A stretch of DNA of 64,000 nt from Archangium sp. (lineage in GTDB: Bacteria > Myxococcota > Myxococcia > Myxococcales > Myxococcaceae). The number at the start of each line of letters is the position of its first letter. The stretch's first letter is position 1. Made by a program: the position numbers and the translations under genes. The notes beneath the pieces are model-generated. The model had not been told where the DNA came from, ran no database searches, and was given only the letters and a program-made list of their open reading frames with translations. The stretch spans positions 434,001-498,000 of the forward strand of contig JAUXRX010000049.1 of NCBI GenBank assembly GCA_030681645.1. Reading direction: 5' to 3'. Shown here one piece after another: positions 60,288 to 64,000 of this stretch.

Positions 60288-63253
60288 AGCAGCTCGTCAT
60301 CGCTCTCGCTGGGCTCGCAGCGCTCTCCCTTTCCAGCTGTCAGAAAGAGGGCTGCCTCAACGGCGAAGCCGACTGCCGGGTGCCCCCGCCCTGCCCGAAG
60401 GTCGCGTTCACCTGTGACGGCGCGCTCGCCGACCAGCTCTCGGTCTCGCGCATCGACGCCCTCGGCCAGCGCCCGGGTGGCTGGAACGGCCTGGGATCTT
60501 TCGGCGACGTGAAGCTCTCGAACGGCTTCGTCGACGTGGTGATCGCCGACATCGGCACCCAGAACTACCTCGACCCCAACGGTGGCTCGATCCTCGACCT
60601 CGCCCCCCGCGGCCAGGCCAAGGACACCGTGAACAACATCTTCCAGGTGGTCGGCCTGCTGCCTCGCGACGCGGCGTTCTACACGTCGATCGAGCTCATC
60701 GACGAGCGCCCGGCGCGCGTGGCGGTGCAGGTGAAGGGCACGCTCGACGGCATTCCTTCGGTGCCCATCGTCACCCGCTACGAGCTGACCCCCTGCGATC
60801 GCGGCGTGCGGGCGCGCACCGAGATCCTCAACGGGTCTACCGACACGCAGACCTGGAGCATGGTCGACGGCTTCTACTGGTCGGGCCGCGAGTCGTTGCC
60901 CTTCGCGCCGGTCGCCGGGGAAGGCTTCGTGCACTCGTCGTTCGGCCTGACCACCATCAACGGCGCGTACCGGCTCTTCCCGTACTTCGCCGCAGCCGCG
61001 CATTCCGGTGACGAGAAGATCTCGGCGATCTCGATGGCGAGCTGCACCGAGCCTGCGCTCGAGGGCTTCCACAGCGATCAGATCTCGGCCGCGGGGCTCA
61101 AGCGGCAGGTGGTGATGCCGCGCGGCTCGCTCATCTTCGAGCGCTTCCTCGCGGTCGCCGAGTCGAAGGGCGTGGAAGGGGCGATCGATCTCGCCCTCGA
61201 GGTGCGCAAGCAGGTGCTGGGCGAGCAGTACGTCACCCTCACCGGCAAGGTGGAGCGCATGGGCGGTGGCTCGTTCGACGCCGAGCGCCAGGCCAGCGTG
61301 CTCATCGTCGAAGGCACCCTCACCACCGACGTCGCCGCGCGCGTTCCGTGGACCCAGGCCGTGCCGAAGGCCGATGGCACGTTCTCGGCGCGGGTCCCCG
61401 CGGGCAAGAGCTACGTGGTCGAGGCGCACGCGTTCGGCCGCAAGCAGGTCGAGCGCGAGTACGCGCAGGTCAGCGGCGACACCGATCTGGGCAGCTTCGT
61501 GCTCCCTGCCACCGGCTCGTTGTCCTTCCGGGTGGAAGAGACGGCCACGCGATCGCTCATCGACGCCGAGCTCTTCCTGGTGCCGGTCGACGAGACGGAG
61601 CTGGGCAAGGTGGTGGGCACGCTGCACGGCCGCTTCGCCACCTGCGCGCCCTGGCTGGGCTCTCCGGCGGGCGCTTCGCCTGCGTGCAACCGGGTGCTGG
61701 TGCACAACGGCCTGGCCACCGCCGACGTGCCGATCGGCAAGTTCGACATCTACGCGTTCCACGGCCCCTGGTGGTCGCTCGCGCGGCAGACCGTGGACGT
61801 CACCGGGGGGCCGCAGACGGTGGCCTTCTCGCTGAGCCAGCTGCCGCTCAAGCCCAGCGGCGCGCTCTCGGCCGACCTGCACGTGCACGGCGCGGCGAGC
61901 TTCGACAGCTCGATCCCCGACACCGATCGCGTGCTCTCGTTCGCCGCGTCGGATCTCGACGTGGTGATCGCGACCGATCACGACGTGGTCTACGACTACG
62001 CCGGCATCGTGCGCGCGCTCGGGCTGGAGAGCCGCATCGCCACGGTCGTCGGCCTCGAGACCACGGGCCACATCCCCTTCATGACCGTGCCCGGCTACGG
62101 CTTCCCGCTGGTGATCGGCCACTACAACTTCTGGCCGCTCCGCTACGATCCGTCCCTGCCGCGCAACGGTGGGCCGTTCGACGAGCGCGTCGAGCCGGGC
62201 ATGCTCTTCGAGCGCACCAGCCCGCTCTTCAGCGGTGAGCCGCTGATCGAGCTGAACCACCCCTGGGCCGACCCCGAGTTCGGGCGCGACCTCGGCTTCC
62301 CCCGCGCCATCTTCCTCGACCTGCAGAAGAACCTGCCCGCCGGTGACGACGGCACGCGCCAGGCGTTCCTCGCGCGCACGCCCGCGGGCGCCACCTTCTC
62401 CAACTCCGGTCACCACGTGCAGGAGGTGATGAACGGCACCGACAACGGCCTGTTCCTCCAGTACCGCGCGTTCTGGCACTACGCGCTGAGCCAGGGGCTC
62501 TTGAAGACCGGCACGGCGAACTCCGACTCGCACTCGCTCACCGACAACACCGTGGGCCTGCCGCAGAACCTGGTCACCTCGGCCTCGGCCGGCGGGCAGG
62601 CGTTCGACGTGGGGGTGTTCAACCGCGCGCTGAAGGAGGGCCGCTCGCTGGGCACCAACGGCCCGGTGATCGAGGCCACCATCGAAGACACCGGCAGCGT
62701 GGCGCGCTCGTTCTCGCTGACCGCCTTCGCCCCGCGCACCGGGGCCACGGTGAAGGTGAAGATCTCCTCGGCCCCGTGGGTGCCGGTGCAGGAGGTGCGC
62801 TTCATCGTCAACGGCGAGGTGAAGAAGGTGATCGGTGATCTCCCGCTGCCCGGCGATCCATTCGCGGAGACCGGGAGCCTGGTGCGCTACGAGGGCGAGG
62901 TGCCGCTGAGCGAGCTGACCGCGGGCCTGACCGGTGACGCGTGGCTGGTGATCGAAGCGGGCCGGCCGCTGCTGGTCGCCGGCGATCTGGGCGGCGGGCT
63001 CGAGGGCGCGAAGGACGGCATGCCCGACACCACCGACAACGACGGCAACGGCGTAGTCGACGCGGCCGACGTGAAGGAAGGCTCCAAGGTGGGCCCGCTG
63101 GCCGATCCACCGAAGCCGAAGCGCGGAGAGACGGGCTACGACTACGGCGCGATCACCAACGGGTATCCGCTCGCCTTCACCAACCCCTTCATCCTCGACC
63201 TGAACGCCGACGGCGCCTTCACCGCGCCGGGCGCGAAGGGAGGCCAGCCGTGA
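60284..63253 (+). CDS. Lipoprotein with PHP (metallophosphoesterase) domain, CehA/McbA-like
   Basis: 989 residues from the ATG at 60284. Lipobox LSLSSC after a signal peptide, then a Cys-rich start (CLNGEADCRVPPPC). Residues ~40-500 are beta-rich. The PHP domain (~525-800) shows the metal motifs DLHVHG, ATDHD, ELNHPW and NSDSHS. A C-terminal beta domain and a Pro/Asp linker follow (DTTDNDGNGVVDAADV, calcium-loop-like). PHP-domain CehA relatives hydrolyse phosphoester or carbamate-type bonds. Here it would act at the outer face of a membrane. Coupled at both ends to its neighbours (ATGA, GTGA). Confidence 0.82.
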   Translation: MKQLVIALAGLAALSLSSCQKEGCLNGEADCRVPPPCPKVAFTCDGALADQLSVSRIDALGQRPGGWNGLGSFGDVKLSNGFVDVVIADIGTQNYLDPNGGSILDLAPRGQAKDTVNNIFQVVGLLPRDAAFYTSIELIDERPARVAVQVKGTLDGIPSVPIVTRYELTPCDRGVRARTEILNGSTDTQTWSMVDGFYWSGRESLPFAPVAGEGFVHSSFGLTTINGAYRLFPYFAAAAHSGDEKISAISMASCTEPALEGFHSDQISAAGLKRQVVMPRGSLIFERFLAVAESKGVEGAIDLALEVRKQVLGEQYVTLTGKVERMGGGSFDAERQASVLIVEGTLTTDVAARVPWTQAVPKADGTFSARVPAGKSYVVEAHAFGRKQVEREYAQVSGDTDLGSFVLPATGSLSFRVEETATRSLIDAELFLVPVDETELGKVVGTLHGRFATCAPWLGSPAGASPACNRVLVHNGLATADVPIGKFDIYAFHGPWWSLARQTVDVTGGPQTVAFSLSQLPLKPSGALSADLHVHGAASFDSSIPDTDRVLSFAASDLDVVIATDHDVVYDYAGIVRALGLESRIATVVGLETTGHIPFMTVPGYGFPLVIGHYNFWPLRYDPSLPRNGGPFDERVEPGMLFERTSPLFSGEPLIELNHPWADPEFGRDLGFPRAIFLDLQKNLPAGDDGTRQAFLARTPAGATFSNSGHHVQEVMNGTDNGLFLQYRAFWHYALSQGLLKTGTANSDSHSLTDNTVGLPQNLVTSASAGGQAFDVGVFNRALKEGRSLGTNGPVIEATIEDTGSVARSFSLTAFAPRTGATVKVKISSAPWVPVQEVRFIVNGEVKKVIGDLPLPGDPFAETGSLVRYEGEVPLSELTAGLTGDAWLVIEAGRPLLVAGDLGGGLEGAKDGMPDTTDNDGNGVVDAADVKEGSKVGPLADPPKPKRGETGYDYGAITNGYPLAFTNPFILDLNADGAFTAPGAKGGQP

Positions 63254-64000
63254 ACGCGCTCGTGCTGTTGACCCTCATCTCGCTCACGTCGGTGCCGAAC
63301 GAACCGGTCGACGCCTCGCCCGCGCTCGGCTGCGATCGCTGGCGCTCGAAGGGGCTCGGCGAGGGCCCCGCGGCGGTCGGCTATGCAGAGGCCGACATGG
63401 GCACCGGCCGTCGTGCCTGTCCACGCACCGAGATCGGCCTCGGCGCGCGCTTCGGGGCGATCATCGATACGCCCGACTTCTACGGCGCCGTGAGCGTCAA
63501 CGGCCTGCTCTATGGATCGTGGGCGGTGCGCCCCACCACCGAGCTCTTCGCCACGCTCGAGGCGGTCAACTTCACCTACGCGGTCAACGCGGTGCTCACC
63601 TCGACCCAGCTCACCCTGGGCAACCTGACGGTGGGCGCCACGCAGGTGCTGGTGCAGAGCGAGACCTTCATCGGCGCGGTGACCGCGCGGCTGCTGCTGC
63701 CGACCTCGTTCGAGATTCCGGGGGCGCGGCTGATCGGCGGCGAGCTGGGCGCGAACGCGTCGTGGCGGCCGAACGAGTGGCTCGAGGTGCACGGCTACCT
63801 CGGCGGTGATCTCTCGGGTGCGGTCGGACGTGCGGCCGGGCTCCCCCGCGGAGGCGCCACGCTGCTGGCAGGTGCCCAGCTCTCGCCCTTCACCTGGGGC
63901 GCGCTGGTGATCGATCTCACCGGCCGGCTTGGGCCCCTGAGCTACTTCGCGCCGTCCGTCGCCTTCCGCTTCGCCATCGGCAAGCTGGGCATCGAGCTCG
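63250..64000 (+). CDS. Envelope protein, probably outer-membrane beta-barrel (partial, runs off the window)
   Basis: Starts at a GTG overlapping the PHP gene's stop (GTGA). It stays open to the window end, so at least 250 residues are seen. Short signal-like N-terminus (VNALVLLTLISLTSVP). After a Cys/Arg-containing plug-like start (CDRWRSKGLG; GRRACPRTEIGLGARFG), the sequence alternates in amphipathic strands with aromatic belts (GLLYGSWAVRPTTELFATLE; WLEVHGYLGGDLSG; LGPLSYFAPSVAFRF), as in small outer-membrane barrels. Third gene of the coupled trio; it may carry or present the PHP lipoprotein's substrate. The stop and total length are unknown. Confidence 0.65.
   Translation, partial: MNALVLLTLISLTSVPNEPVDASPALGCDRWRSKGLGEGPAAVGYAEADMGTGRRACPRTEIGLGARFGAIIDTPDFYGAVSVNGLLYGSWAVRPTTELFATLEAVNFTYAVNAVLTSTQLTLGNLTVGATQVLVQSETFIGAVTARLLLPTSFEIPGARLIGGELGANASWRPNEWLEVHGYLGGDLSGAVGRAAGLPRGGATLLAGAQLSPFTWGALVIDLTGRLGPLSYFAPSVAFRFAIGKLGIEL

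Noticed and set aside
60221..62533. A 770-codon minus-strand open frame opposite the PHP lipoprotein
   Set aside because: Same shadow pattern; the plus strand carries the PHP metal motifs and coupled neighbours.

Overview
The window reads as chromosomal DNA of a myxobacterium (Myxococcota, probably the Myxococcus/Cystobacter/Archangium side). GC is very high and the wobble position is almost always G or C. There are five Ser/Thr-kinase-like genes in 64 kb, three large secreted proteins with MYXO-CTERM-like tails, a DUF2378-type protein (a family I know only from Myxococcales), and secreted proteins full of Asp-Ala-Gly tripeptides. I see no phage, insertion sequence, integrase, CRISPR array, rRNA or replication origin.

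Region by region. 1-3.5 kb: a PEGA-domain pseudokinase, a GspE-N/GAF-like protein and a small VOC protein. 3.5-13.4 kb: a four-gene minus-strand operon of surface proteins (beta-propeller with MYXO-CTERM tail, Ig-like protein, outer-membrane-barrel-like protein, second MYXO-CTERM protein). Its leader carries what I read as a GEMM-I (c-di-GMP) riboswitch behind a plausible promoter. 13.5-21.2 kb: a CAT-anticodon tRNA with terminator, a ribbon-helix-helix regulator, DedA, a cNMP-binding protein, a CsgG-like/TPR pair, a large membrane protein of unknown role, and a RHH/ParE toxin-antitoxin pair. 21.2-26.1 kb: a CsgG-domain/TPR protein coupled to a tiny secreted protein made of 11-residue SFPD repeats, then miaB and two small genes. 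26.2-39.6 kb: four Ser/Thr kinases, an ABC-F ATPase, a sigma factor paired with a zinc-finger/kinase/SAF protein, a lipoprotein and an A-type Fe-S carrier.

39.6-48.8 kb is mostly housekeeping: RsmB-like methyltransferase, RDD protein, SpoIIM, Bcp, DUF2378, J-domain protein, HEAT-like protein, ProC, DivIVA, DUF167, a membrane-anchored zincin and an RlmI-like methyltransferase. 48.8-59.2 kb: an amidohydrolase homologue with lost metal ligands, a YfhO-type membrane protein, an orphan Flp pilin with its own terminator, a membrane-fused spermidine-synthase-like protein and a third MYXO-CTERM protein. 59.2-64 kb: a coupled trio (secreted protein, PHP-domain lipoprotein, envelope protein running off the end).

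Themes. Minus-strand operons are tightly packed with stop/start overlaps (TGATG, GTGA). Many genes have a TAnnnT-type -10 element only 6-12 nt before the start codon and no Shine-Dalgarno, which suggests leaderless mRNAs. A GGGAGAGGG-type palindromic repeat occurs three times and runs into the ends of two coding regions. The most promising undescribed units are the riboswitch-led surface operon and the SFPD-repeat/CsgG pair.
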